IMG/VR virus record: IMGVR_UViG_3300022602_000115
Span: 1-56,938 of that record
DNA: 56,938 nt
Source: a virus
Direction: 5' to 3' (one strand)
In this document: positions 46,429 through 55,538 of the stretch, in pieces
Numbering within the stretch: position 1 is the stretch's first letter
How the letters are laid out: every line of letters begins with the position of its first letter
Made by a program: the position numbers and the translations under genes
Notes under the pieces: model-generated
The model's database searches: none
What the model saw: the letters and a program-made list of their open reading frames with translations, nothing else
Told to the model about the DNA's origin: nothing

Positions 46429-47124
46429 TTAAGGGATTGCATACCACTTAGAAGTAGCTGCATGATATACATATTTAAACTGATATCCACTGCTATAAGG
46501 ACCAGATAATGCTGGAACTAATGTTGCTCCAGATGCAACGCTAAACACTGTGGTATAACCACTATTTGTCCATGAGCAAATTTGCCCATCAACTGGATTT
46601 GGTGGCATTGTCCAAGTAATGTTTGTTGAACTGTTTGGGATTAATAATACATTTGTAGAAACTGTTGTGCTTGCAGAATAAGTACCAGTCCCACTAACAG
46701 TAATAAAGTTTGGTTGAATTGTTTCGTAGCCAGTAAAAGTAAAGTTACCTTGGACTGATAAGTTTGGAGCAACTAATTGATTTGCTCCAGAAATTTGTAG
46801 AACACCATTAGTAATAGTAATTTCTACGTTTAAACCAGCATTATTTGTATCTTGGATATAAAGAGATCCTGGACCAATATAAACTGCAGCCCAACGTTGT
46901 GTTGGAGAACCAAGTGTATATGTGTTATCAACAGATGGAATTATGTTTGCATCTTTAATTACGTTGGCTTCATCAATGGTTAGTGGTTGACCACCTGGAG
47001 TCGTTCCATCTGATAATCTCAAAAACCCAATTGCTGGATCATAAAATATTTCTCCAGCATTACCGATGTATGTAGATGCGACACGGGGCATCTTATCGGC
47101 AAATAATTTGTAGGTTTTTGACAT
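46429..47124 (-). CDS. fibre-like structural protein, 231 aa
   Basis: Starts MSKTYKLFADKMPRVASTYIGNAGEIFYDPAIGFLRLSDG, a repeat-type motif of T4-like fibre or base-plate proteins, then Gly/Thr-rich beta strands (SGTGTYSASTTVSTNVLLIP) and a C-terminal strand FKYVYHAATSKWYAIP. Likely receptor-binding or adhesin accessory. Short relative to usual fibres. Confidence 0.7.
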   Translation of the reverse strand: MSKTYKLFADKMPRVASTYIGNAGEIFYDPAIGFLRLSDGTTPGGQPLTIDEANVIKDANIIPSVDNTYTLGSPTQRWAAVYIGPGSLYIQDTNNAGLNVEITITNGVLQISGANQLVAPNLSVQGNFTFTGYETIQPNFITVSGTGTYSASTTVSTNVLLIPNSSTNITWTMPPNPVDGQICSWTNSGYTTVFSVASGATLVPALSGPYSSGYQFKYVYHAATSKWYAIP

Positions 47125-47132
47125 TTGAATCC

Positions 47133-47456
47133 TTATTTAAAAATCTTGTCTATGATATTGATATGGGAAATTAGATATCCAACTGCAATTGCACCACCAA
47201 CAATCATCCACTTCCAACGCTCAAGAAGATCAACTCTTGTTTTCATTTCATCGATTTTCTTTGCCATGCTTGTGTGTTGGTCAGCATCATTTTTTGCAAG
47301 CTCATCGATCTTTGTATCGATGTGATCAGTGATCTCTCGTGTTGTTGTAGTAATACGAGAATGAAGTTCTTTGATGTCTTGTTTCACAGCAGCGACATCT
47401 TCTTTTATGCCTTCTACTTGTGCTTCCAATTTAGCTATTCTTTCTGGTAGTTCCAT
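47133..47456 (-). CDS. coiled coil with C-terminal membrane anchor, 107 aa (XhlA/holin-like)
   Basis: Residues 1-75 form a heptad coiled coil (ERIAKLEAQVEGIKEDVAAV), then WKWMIVGGAIAVGYLI. This is the XhlA plan of lysis-accessory proteins. It sits beside the spanin pair, so a holin-related role is plausible but unproven. Confidence 0.6.
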   Translation of the reverse strand: MELPERIAKLEAQVEGIKEDVAAVKQDIKELHSRITTTTREITDHIDTKIDELAKNDADQHTSMAKKIDEMKTRVDLLERWKWMIVGGAIAVGYLISHINIIDKIFK

Positions 47457-47457
47457 G

Positions 47458-47718
47458 TTACTTTACACTCTTGAATATAGAATTTTGTTTGTTATACCAG
47501 TCAATCCATTCTTGGTTCTTCAGCTGGCATTCTTTATATAAACTGTAATTGTAAGTAACAACCGAAACAACATCACTCAGTTTTGTTGTAGGCTCAATCA
47601 GTTTTAAATCTTGACATGCAGATTTTAATTCTTCTGGCGCATCAGGAAAAGACTGTTTAACAGGAACAACTGTTGAACAACCAGTTAACATTAATAAAAT
47701 TACTAATATCTTTTTCAT
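47458..47718 (-). CDS. o-spanin-like lipoprotein, 86 aa
   Basis: MKKILVILLMLTGCSTVV has a lipobox (LTGC) and the mature part is short and helical. Start overlaps the stop of the i-spanin-like gene. Together they would link inner and outer membranes at lysis. Confidence 0.75.
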   Translation of the reverse strand: MKKILVILLMLTGCSTVVPVKQSFPDAPEELKSACQDLKLIEPTTKLSDVVSVVTYNYSLYKECQLKNQEWIDWYNKQNSIFKSVK

Positions 47719-48137
47719 TTATCGCTCGCAGCATTATTTAGTATAGTTATAACTTCAGGATCAACAACGCATTGTTTGTCAATCTTAGCAGCATCTTGTA
47801 TTATTTGTTTCTGAATAATTATTTGTTTATCGTGTATAATTTGTGTTTTCTGAGCAATTAAACCAGCTATTTGTTTATTCGCATCATCGGATTTAACTTT
47901 CGCTGCATCAATTTCTTTTTGTAGTTCTTCAGTTCTGCTGCGCCATGACATTTCAGTAGAGTAGCTTCCATAAAAATATATACCAGCAACAGTTAGTAAA
48001 GTACCAACTACTCTGATAATATTTCTATATGGCAACAGTGGTATGAAACTTACAATGTATGCACTGATGCCAGAAATTAATACAGCATATACTGCATAGT
48101 GTAACCAAGCATCAGGAACGAATGACAAAATCCACAT
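47715..48137 (-). CDS. i-spanin-like (Rz-type) protein, 140 aa
   Basis: Hydrophobic N-terminal region with two possible segments (residues 14-35 and 42-57), then coiled coil RTEELQKEIDAAKVKSDDAN and a C-terminal VDPEVITILNNAA resembling Rz ends. Its last codons overlap the lipoprotein start, as in nested spanin pairs. Confidence 0.75.
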   Translation of the reverse strand: MWILSFVPDAWLHYAVYAVLISGISAYIVSFIPLLPYRNIIRVVGTLLTVAGIYFYGSYSTEMSWRSRTEELQKEIDAAKVKSDDANKQIAGLIAQKTQIIHDKQIIIQKQIIQDAAKIDKQCVVDPEVITILNNAASDK

Positions 48138-48138
48138 T

Positions 48139-48720
48139 TTAAGTTATCTCTTGAACACCTAATGGTTTACGGCGACCTAATCCAAAAATTATTTTTGATT
48201 TACCGCTCTGATATTTTTTAATATCTTTCTTCTTAATCTTTGGCTCTTGAGTGGCAACCATACCAGATGTATTATTTGTTGGGGGTCCACCTGGATTAGT
48301 CATGTTACCACCAGATAATCCGCCACCATCGCCATCTTCTTTTAAAAATCTACCAACTAAAATTTCTTCTTCAACTAAATGGACATTACTTTCCATTAGA
48401 TGTTTAAACTGTTCTTCTAGATAAATCGTAGATCTTTTACCAACTCTAAGATTTTCTTGAATCAACCAAAGGGCAGCAGCAATACTTTTTAATCTGCTTT
48501 CTCCACCAAATTTATTGATTAATTTTTTAAGATTAAACACAAGACGAGTTAGATAATCGTACGCATCTCTTTGTTCTTGTGTTTTAAATTGGCTACTCTT
48601 AATGAGGTTTTTACCTTTGGCATCAATTATTCCTAATTTGAATGCAGCAGTGTCTGTGAAGTTAGTCACAAGCATGTGTAAAACTCTTAGTGCTATTGCA
48701 TTGTCGATTAATTGACTCAT
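48139..48720 (-). CDS. conserved T4-like virion-region protein, 193 aa
   Basis: MSQLIDNAIALRVLHMLVTNF, RLVFNLKKLINKFGGESRLKSIAAALWLI: I recall this from T4-like marine phages among structural genes. Gly/Asn-rich C-terminal stretch then basic tail. Function unknown. Confidence 0.65.
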   Translation of the reverse strand: MSQLIDNAIALRVLHMLVTNFTDTAAFKLGIIDAKGKNLIKSSQFKTQEQRDAYDYLTRLVFNLKKLINKFGGESRLKSIAAALWLIQENLRVGKRSTIYLEEQFKHLMESNVHLVEEEILVGRFLKEDGDGGGLSGGNMTNPGGPPTNNTSGMVATQEPKIKKKDIKKYQSGKSKIIFGLGRRKPLGVQEIT

Positions 48721-49097
48721 TAGATTTCCCTTAGCTTCGCTATAACTGTTTCATCTAAAATAAACTCAGAAAGATTTATTTTATAATCAGGAACTGTCTC
48801 TGGCATTTTGTTTAGATACACTAAAAATGTAACTAAAATATCCCAACAGCTTTCATCAATTTTATAAAATAACATCTTTGTTGTGGCATCACCAAACAAA
48901 TTATATAAAACAATAATATGATTTAATATAAGTCTTTCTTTTAATTCACTAGTATTTTTATATCTTGATAATAATTTCTTTAAATACAAAAACTTCTTTA
49001 AATCATCTTCAAATTCTGCCAAACTATAACACTGAGTGTTATCGTAATGATGCATTGCATAAAGTAGAAAGTTCGCTTCATTTAGTTTTTCATTCAC
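48720..49097 (-). CDS. conserved T4-like virion-region protein, 125 aa
   Basis: Helical: LKERLILNHIIVLYNLFGDATTKMLFYKI, DESCWDILVTFLVYLNKMP. Pairs with the 48139 gene in related phages as I recall. Function unknown. Confidence 0.65.
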   Translation of the reverse strand: MNEKLNEANFLLYAMHHYDNTQCYSLAEFEDDLKKFLYLKKLLSRYKNTSELKERLILNHIIVLYNLFGDATTKMLFYKIDESCWDILVTFLVYLNKMPETVPDYKINLSEFILDETVIAKLREI

Positions 49098-49119
49098 ACC
49101 ATTATACCTTCAAGGAATG

Positions 49120-49138
49120 ATGGGGAGCACCTCCCCAT
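49120..49138 (-). terminator. short strong hairpin after the Ig-domain virion gene
   Basis: ATGGGGAG-3 nt-CTCCCCAT, 8 bp, with no T run; could be a late-mRNA terminator or a 3'-end stabiliser. Confidence 0.5.
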
Positions 49139-49155
49139 GTCTACATAATTATTTA

Positions 49156-50046
49156 TTAAGCAACAGTTAGAGTTGCAGATGCAGATTGTACTGTTGGGTA
49201 GTCAGTAGCGGACAATACGCAATAGTATACGTCGCCGTTATTGGCTAGAACAGTAGTTGCTCCTGTTGTGTATGAAGCGGAAGTTGCGCCAGAAACAGCA
49301 GTGAAGCTACCAGTGCCGTTCGCTTGACGATACCATTGATATCCAATAGTTCCGTTACCAGTAATAGAAGCTGCAACAGTGAATGTAGCAGTTGCTGGGT
49401 GAGTAACAGAAGCATTAACTGGTTGAGTATTAATAGTGATATCACCAGATACTAATGGATCGTTGTTAGTTACATAGTTAGCAAAAGACTCAGTAACTTC
49501 ACCTTGTAGAGCAACAAGTTTCTCTACTTTATGACGAACTGAACTATCACCAGCAGTGAATGTTAGATACTTCCACCAGCCAGCAGATTTAATACCGATA
49601 GCACGGTTTTCTGGTGCTTGAGCTTCTTCTTTAGTTACTAAAAATACTGTTGAACCACCATTTGCGCGACCATATGCGTTTGAAACACCTGGATTGCGTT
49701 GTAGTGAATGAGCAGTACCAGTACCAGCAGCAGTTAAAGAAACTAGACCAGTAGCTGAACCAGTAGCAATAGCATGCGCATATGTATCAAACAATTCTAC
49801 GTTAAAAGAATCTACACGACGTGCGTAATAAGTAGTTCCATCTGTTAGACCACCAACTGCAGTTCCGCCATTTACACTGTAAACAACAGCGTCGCCAGTA
49901 GCGAAGTTGTGTGCTTGACCTTGAAAACTGATAGTAGAGTTAGCTGTACTTACAACAGAAGTTGTATTTGTTGCATCGAAATATGCTTTTCTTGCAATAT
50001 TCTTTGGTGCTGAAGACAATGCGTCTTGATTTCCCCATAGTGCCAT
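49156..50046 (-). CDS. virion protein with Ig-like C-terminal domain, 296 aa
   Basis: MALWGNQDALSSAPK and repeated short strands in the body are the plan of a T4-like structural or decoration protein. The last about 90 residues (TINTQPVNASV, GYQWYRQANGTG, ANNGDVYYCVLSA, ATLTVA) form an immunoglobulin-like domain with the W and DxxYYC signature. RBS AAGGAGAATAAAAATG. Exposed Ig domains in phages are thought to bind carbohydrates or cells. Confidence 0.75.
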   Translation of the reverse strand: MALWGNQDALSSAPKNIARKAYFDATNTTSVVSTANSTISFQGQAHNFATGDAVVYSVNGGTAVGGLTDGTTYYARRVDSFNVELFDTYAHAIATGSATGLVSLTAAGTGTAHSLQRNPGVSNAYGRANGGSTVFLVTKEEAQAPENRAIGIKSAGWWKYLTFTAGDSSVRHKVEKLVALQGEVTESFANYVTNNDPLVSGDITINTQPVNASVTHPATATFTVAASITGNGTIGYQWYRQANGTGSFTAVSGATSASYTTGATTVLANNGDVYYCVLSATDYPTVQSASATLTVA

Positions 50047-50073
50047 TTTTATTCTCCTTGAATTTGGACTTTA

Positions 50074-50907
50074 TTATTTATCGTTTTTTGGCTGGCGACG
50101 TTTGTAAGAGCCAACACTTGAACCTGCTTGACGACCAGATTTTTTAGCTGGTTTTTTCATATCGTCTTTAGATTCGAATTCGCCTTCTGGATCATTGTAT
50201 GATGTTCCATAAGATGCTTTCTTTGTGTGACGATAAACACCGTTCTTGTCTGATTCATATTCTTTTAATACACCGACAAAGTCTTTAAATGATTTCATTT
50301 CTGATTCCTTTAGTTTACCTTCTCTTGCTTCGGCACGCTTCTCAGCATCTTCAAGCCATTTTGGTTTCTTTTTCTTTTCTTCTTCATTAACCTGAAGATC
50401 TGCTTCAATATAATCAGCAACAGTTCCAATGTAGTCAGCTGCCATTGTAATCTTAGCCTCTACCCACTCTGGTAAATCCATCTCTTTGCCAATACATTTC
50501 TCTAGACGATTAACATGATTGATAATAGTTTGAAGATCAATCATAACCATCTCTTTATCTTCACCTTCGTTAAGATTGTGAGCGATTTTAAACTTATGAA
50601 CAGTTCCTTTTTTCTTTGGATCATATGAGTCATGAGTTTGTTTCATATGAACTTCAGTTGCGCTTTTATGCATAACTTTACCAGAAACTTTATCACCAGT
50701 TCCTGGCTCATAATAATCATGTTCTTGACCAACAGACATATGTTTAGCCATGTCTGGGTGCATTTTATGAGCAGCGGCAAACTCGCGATGATTTGCTTCT
50801 TTAATATTCTTTGGTTCTAATTCGCTTTGTTTAGCCATATCTTTGAATTTCTTAAGACGCTTATTATGATCTGCTGCTTGTTCAGCAGTTTCTTCTCTAA
50901 TACTCAT
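50074..50907 (-). CDS. basic virion-associated protein, 277 aa
   Basis: His/Lys-rich throughout, contains DLPEWVEAKITMAADYIGTVADYI, a helical motif of T4-like marine-phage virion proteins as I recall, and a C-terminal basic tail (KKPAKKSGRQ). Possibly packaged DNA- or nucleotide-binding; coupled to the 50907 gene. Confidence 0.6.
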   Translation of the reverse strand: MSIREETAEQAADHNKRLKKFKDMAKQSELEPKNIKEANHREFAAAHKMHPDMAKHMSVGQEHDYYEPGTGDKVSGKVMHKSATEVHMKQTHDSYDPKKKGTVHKFKIAHNLNEGEDKEMVMIDLQTIINHVNRLEKCIGKEMDLPEWVEAKITMAADYIGTVADYIEADLQVNEEEKKKKPKWLEDAEKRAEAREGKLKESEMKSFKDFVGVLKEYESDKNGVYRHTKKASYGTSYNDPEGEFESKDDMKKPAKKSGRQAGSSVGSYKRRQPKNDK

Positions 50908-53339
50908 TACTTGCTCCCTTTAATTTTTGGTGCTTCCCAGCCTTCTTCAGTTTCTCTTCCGACTGAACCAGCACTGATTTTAACCAATGATGTTTTGAAT
51001 TTCTTTAAACCTGATTTCTTACCAGTCTTTTCTCCATCCATTTCTCCTGGAGCTGAAGTTTGAGTTGGAATTGAATCATCACCAGATGGTTGCTCAACAG
51101 CTTCTTTAACTGCTTTATGAGAATCTTTTTTATGAATCTCTTTTGGGTCAATAAAATGTTCTTGACCTTTGTAGAATTTAAACTTTTTCTTATTGTTGTT
51201 CGTTTCTTCATTCATTGTATGATGAGGAACTACTGTAGAGTTACCACCATTGGCACCTTGAAAGTGAACATGTTCACCTTTACGACGAGCAGTCCAATGA
51301 CGACCTGTCTCATCTTTAAAATGATGCTCTTGTTCATCTTTTAATTTTGCGATTGCTTGATGATGTTCAGGATGTAATGGAATAGAGAAATGAGATCCAT
51401 GGTGAACAGTCTTCATAGTTCCCCATGAATACTTTTTAGTGTCAACAGTTGGTTTAACATGTTGACTGCCTTCATGAATGTGCTCACCATTTACCCAGTG
51501 GTCTGGACGAACACCATACATATTCATATGAGCTTTTGCAGCTTTAGCGTGTTCGGCACTTGGAAATTTAAAGTATGTAGCTTTATCGCTATGGCCATTA
51601 TGTTTTCCACCATGCGTTTCAATTGCCTTTTTAATGTGTTCATGGCGAGAGATTGGTTCATCATGATGAACACCAAGTTCATGAGTCTCAGTTTCTTCCT
51701 TAATACCTTTTGCTTTGGCAGCCATATAAGCACCAATAGCCATACGTCTACGTTCTTCTTTAGATTTATTTACAAAACGTGGATTAGTAGATTTAATGAA
51801 ATCATTGATGTAAGCACCCGCACCCATTGCTGGGTTTAAATGCTCATCTAACGATTCGCTAACAATGTTTAAATGTTTAGCGTCATGAACTTTGAAACCC
51901 ATCTTTTTAAAGTAACGCTTTGCATTCAAAACAGCAGTTGCTTTGCTTGGTGCAGATGTTTTAATAAAACGCTCTGTTGGTTCACGCTTGCTTTCATGCT
52001 TATGATCTGGTTCAGAACAAGTTACACAAACACGATGAACAGGATCTGGTTTTTCTTCTTTCTGTTCAGTCTCTTCATCCATCTTAGATTTGAATGCTCG
52101 ATTCAAAATGTTAGTGCTTTTTTTAATCACTTTTTTAGGGGTAGTTGATTTAGCAGTTAAATCAGGTCCTGCAATATTATGTCCGTCTCTTGAACCATAT
52201 GTACTGTGGCTTCTTGTGCCATCGGGTTTGATGCGACCTTGTGGTTGTTGACTGTCCATTTCCGCCACAACTTCAACTTCTTCTGGTAGATTTGGTTTAG
52301 TGTGTTTGCCTAATGATGCTTTAATATCATTCTTCAAACGACTTGGTTGTGAATCTCTTTCACCTTGAGAGAACTTATTTTTACTATCTGGTCTATTTCC
52401 AGATGGAATATTTCTCAAATCAGTTTGACCTTCTCTTGGTTTCTTGTTAACAATATTTGTACCAATACGACCACGCAATTCGTCTTTCTCATCTAATTCA
52501 ACTTTTTCAGACTTATCTAGAGAACCTTCAGTATCTTTAGCTGGACCATTGCGTTTGGTCATGCTCTTAACCAACTCTTTGTATGTTTTCTTCTCAACTT
52601 TCTTTGAAGGAATTTGAGTAGTTGGTTCATTTGTAGAAACAGACTCATGAATACCTAAACCATGACGAACATCTTTGTACATTGCGTCTTTATCTTTTGG
52701 CGACATTTTAGATGGAGCACCAGCATGGAATTCTTTCTTGTTACCAGCTGCAGCATGTTCGCGCATTTTTGTTGCTGACATACCACTAGTTCCTTCTGAA
52801 TCTGGATCACGCTCGCCAGAAGAATGAACAGTAATTTTCTTAAAGTTATAATGACCATGACCAGCATGCTCACCATTGTACTTGTGTAATAACTCATGCA
52901 AGTCATGATGGCGATCAGAACCAGCGATTACGTGTAGGTGAGTAACACCTTGTTTATGTAATTCTGCAGCATGGTGTAAAATAGTAGGTGCTTCTTTACT
53001 TGAAGATTTTACATTAGTTCCAGGAAATGCTTTCTTAGCATGTCCAACTTTCTGCTCAGCAGTAAGTGGATTCTTAGCAAGATCTTTCTTTGTTTTACCT
53101 TGGCTATGAGAAACAACTAATGTATGACCAGCGTTATGTTCTTTAGCAACTTCATGCATCTTATTTACTACTGCTTCGTGACCAGTAGTAATTGGATTCA
53201 TACGACCAAATACCATCGCATGATGTTTTTCTGTTTCTTCTTTCACACAGCTTCCTTTATCGTAGGCTTTGGTACCTTTCTTGCGCTTATATCCTGGCCA
53301 GCAGATACCTTTTTCTTGTAGTTCTTTGTAAGTAATCAT
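50907..53339 (-). CDS. nucleotidyltransferase fused to large virion-type C-terminus, 810 aa
   Basis: N-terminal cytidylyltransferase/NMN-adenylyltransferase fold: FGRMNPITTGH (44-54) and SGMSATKMR (185-193, the ISSTxxR-type motif), HVIAGSDRH between. After it about 600 residues of His/Lys-rich, low-complexity sequence with CVTCSEPDHKHE and LNPAMGAGAYINDFIKS. A second nucleotidyltransferase is at 55535. Family found in T4-like marine phages; substrate unknown. N-terminal 40 residues (ICWPGYKRKKGTKAYDKGSC) resemble a virion-head tag (inference). Confidence 0.7.
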   Translation of the reverse strand: MITYKELQEKGICWPGYKRKKGTKAYDKGSCVKEETEKHHAMVFGRMNPITTGHEAVVNKMHEVAKEHNAGHTLVVSHSQGKTKKDLAKNPLTAEQKVGHAKKAFPGTNVKSSSKEAPTILHHAAELHKQGVTHLHVIAGSDRHHDLHELLHKYNGEHAGHGHYNFKKITVHSSGERDPDSEGTSGMSATKMREHAAAGNKKEFHAGAPSKMSPKDKDAMYKDVRHGLGIHESVSTNEPTTQIPSKKVEKKTYKELVKSMTKRNGPAKDTEGSLDKSEKVELDEKDELRGRIGTNIVNKKPREGQTDLRNIPSGNRPDSKNKFSQGERDSQPSRLKNDIKASLGKHTKPNLPEEVEVVAEMDSQQPQGRIKPDGTRSHSTYGSRDGHNIAGPDLTAKSTTPKKVIKKSTNILNRAFKSKMDEETEQKEEKPDPVHRVCVTCSEPDHKHESKREPTERFIKTSAPSKATAVLNAKRYFKKMGFKVHDAKHLNIVSESLDEHLNPAMGAGAYINDFIKSTNPRFVNKSKEERRRMAIGAYMAAKAKGIKEETETHELGVHHDEPISRHEHIKKAIETHGGKHNGHSDKATYFKFPSAEHAKAAKAHMNMYGVRPDHWVNGEHIHEGSQHVKPTVDTKKYSWGTMKTVHHGSHFSIPLHPEHHQAIAKLKDEQEHHFKDETGRHWTARRKGEHVHFQGANGGNSTVVPHHTMNEETNNNKKKFKFYKGQEHFIDPKEIHKKDSHKAVKEAVEQPSGDDSIPTQTSAPGEMDGEKTGKKSGLKKFKTSLVKISAGSVGRETEEGWEAPKIKGSK

Positions 53340-53340
53340 T

Positions 53341-53862
53341 TTAGCAGTTCCATTTTCTTAATGCTAATGCTTTACGAGTTGGTTCACCATTAGGTTTCTT
53401 CATTGGACCTTCAACACCACTCATGCGAGCACAGAAAGATTTTCTACGATTCGCAGCTTTACTTCCTGCTTTCAATTTAGAAGGAGGAGTTGTCACTGGT
53501 GCTTTTAAGTGTCCACCTGTTTCTCTATTATAATGGTCGCGACCTTTTTGAGTCAGACCACCAGTTGGGTTTTTATAACCCTTTGCGTCTTCCATAATCC
53601 AAGTATCTGGGATTTCTTTATACTTATCAACCCACATATCGTGCATTTCTTGCCCAGAGATATTATGAGACTTGGCAATTGATGTCATTAAACGATTAAT
53701 AATCGCATATACTTTATCTGGATTATCTTTAACTGCATTGATTTCTTTTTTATGATCAAGCAAAGCATACTTTAATTCTTCAACTGCTTTACCATCTTCT
53801 TTGTGATCCATGCATGCTGCACAACCGCAGTTCTCAGCAAAGTATTTTTTAAATGAAATCAT
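53341..53862 (-). CDS. DUF6321-like protein, 173 aa
   Basis: Start ATG 53862 (ATGA overlap). N-terminal FAENCGCAACMDH Cys motif, C-terminal GGLTQKGRDHYNRETGGHLK, RRKSFCARMSGV, EPTRKALALRKW: the DUF6321 layout of phage virion-region proteins. Function unknown. Confidence 0.75.
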   Translation of the reverse strand: MISFKKYFAENCGCAACMDHKEDGKAVEELKYALLDHKKEINAVKDNPDKVYAIINRLMTSIAKSHNISGQEMHDMWVDKYKEIPDTWIMEDAKGYKNPTGGLTQKGRDHYNRETGGHLKAPVTTPPSKLKAGSKAANRRKSFCARMSGVEGPMKKPNGEPTRKALALRKWNC

Positions 53863-55088
53863 TTTGGTTGATTCCATTTTTTAACTTTTAATAGATTTGC
53901 CTTTGCAAACTCTCCACGATTAACCAGTTTAGTTGGTTGTTCTTTACCATTATGTTCATGGTTAACAACGAAACCTTCTGGATCAGTTTTCTTGTCATCG
54001 ATATGATGTTCAAGACCATTGGTATTCTTGTTAAGATTTTTAACCAATGTATTCTTAGCCTGAGCCAAGTGATGATGCATTGTTAATAGATTACTGTAGT
54101 GACCCTTGTTTGCTTCAACATGGGCAACTTGAGAAGCACCTTCGCCAGTATGCGCAGCCTTTGCTTTCTCTGTCTTAACCTTTGCAGCTTTCTTTTCATA
54201 TGCTGCAGTAACATGTTTCTTGAAACCTTCTACATTTGGTACTTCGTCATTACGAACAGTGCTGTTAATGTAAGTTCCTAGATGACCACCTTCGCCTTTG
54301 TGCTCTGGATGAATAGCATCATACATTTTATGGCCATGAGTGTCATGAATTTCTTTGGCAGCATTCATATGCTTATGAAATTCTTTCTGATCTTTCTCAG
54401 GGTAATCAATCTTACTTGTGTCGTGATTAGCTGTCTTTAAATGAACATCTTTATGTTCTTTAAAGTTATGAGTATCTGGATGTGGAGTAACATGCATTGA
54501 CTCAAGAGATTTCTTATCAGCACCTTCACCATGTTCATATTTCTGATGAACAACAACACCTACCTTAGATTCTGCAGCTTTCTTGGCTTCATCACCATGA
54601 GCAGTGTAAGAGATTGTATTTGGTGTAAACTTAGCAGTACCCTTTTTCTTATCATGCTGAACATCGCCTTCTGAGTGCATCAAGTCGCCCTGATAAACAC
54701 CTTTCTTCGGTGTAACTTTTGGTAGATGTTCAAGAGCATGGTGAAGTTTCTGAGCAAGACCAGGAGCATGCCCATGGTTCTTTTCAATATCTTCGTGAGT
54801 ATGATTAATCTTTGGCTCTTTGTTAAATGCACCTTTAGTTGCAACAAAGAATTTATTATTTTTAGGATGATGTCCAAACACTACAGAAGGAGAACCATCA
54901 TATTTCATAGTCAGGTTACTATTGTGTCCACCTGCCTTCATATGTTCATGAGCCTGAGTCAATGCACCATGAGCATGCTCAAAACCTTCGTGACCATGAA
55001 ATAATGGACGATCTTCAGCATGAGTAATATGTGTCAACTTTTCGTTGTTCTCAGCTTCTTCTTTTAAATATGTTTGAAAACTTTTCAT
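53859..55088 (-). CDS. DUF6267-like protein with a ligase-type KxDG motif, 409 aa
   Basis: TMKYDGSPSVVFGHHP has K62-Y-D-G65, like motif I of covalent nucleotidyltransferases (DNA/RNA ligases, capping enzymes), then FFVATKGAFNK (80-90), KKGVYQGDLM (128-137) and SKVGVVVHQKYEH (174-186), which might serve as motifs III, IV and V. His-rich C-terminal half. The fold call is inference; the family is known only as an uncharacterised phage domain. Confidence 0.7.
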   Translation of the reverse strand: MKSFQTYLKEEAENNEKLTHITHAEDRPLFHGHEGFEHAHGALTQAHEHMKAGGHNSNLTMKYDGSPSVVFGHHPKNNKFFVATKGAFNKEPKINHTHEDIEKNHGHAPGLAQKLHHALEHLPKVTPKKGVYQGDLMHSEGDVQHDKKKGTAKFTPNTISYTAHGDEAKKAAESKVGVVVHQKYEHGEGADKKSLESMHVTPHPDTHNFKEHKDVHLKTANHDTSKIDYPEKDQKEFHKHMNAAKEIHDTHGHKMYDAIHPEHKGEGGHLGTYINSTVRNDEVPNVEGFKKHVTAAYEKKAAKVKTEKAKAAHTGEGASQVAHVEANKGHYSNLLTMHHHLAQAKNTLVKNLNKNTNGLEHHIDDKKTDPEGFVVNHEHNGKEQPTKLVNRGEFAKANLLKVKKWNQPK

Positions 55089-55091
55089 TTA

Positions 55092-55538
55092 TTATCCTAT
55101 TTTCTTACGAGAAGATTTTAACCACCAGCCATGCTTTTGGTGATGATCAATTCTATCTGCCACAAAGTTACAAATGCCTTGCTCTTTGTTCTTCATAGCA
55201 ATGTCGAACACTTTATTTAGGCTGTTAATGACTTCGTCGTTTGCAATAACTAACTTATCAAGTATATCCACAAGAAGAACAACTCTTTCTGTTTCTTCTT
55301 CTAGAGTTTTATATTTGTAAAGTTCATCAATACTGACTGGAGCATATACATCAAACTTTCTTAACCACTCTGCAGTTGGATCAATCGCATCATAAACATC
55401 AGTATAAATTTCTTCGAAGAATGCATGGTACTGAGTAAATTCTATACCTTCTACATTCCAATGAAATTGATGTGTCTTATAATACATTACTGTTGTATTT
55501 GCCAACAGTACTTTAATTGCTGTTGTTAATTCATTCAT
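55092..55538 (-). CDS. Dps/ferritin-like protein, 148 aa
   Basis: HQFHWNVEGIEFTQYHAFFEEIYTDVYDAIDPTAEW (22-57) carries the Dps ferroxidase signature (H, H, D/E spacing). Four-helix bundle length. Dps proteins protect DNA and store iron; in phage virion clusters the role is unclear. ATGA overlap with the 55535 gene. Confidence 0.8.
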   Translation of the reverse strand: MNELTTAIKVLLANTTVMYYKTHQFHWNVEGIEFTQYHAFFEEIYTDVYDAIDPTAEWLRKFDVYAPVSIDELYKYKTLEEETERVVLLVDILDKLVIANDEVINSLNKVFDIAMKNKEQGICNFVADRIDHHQKHGWWLKSSRKKIG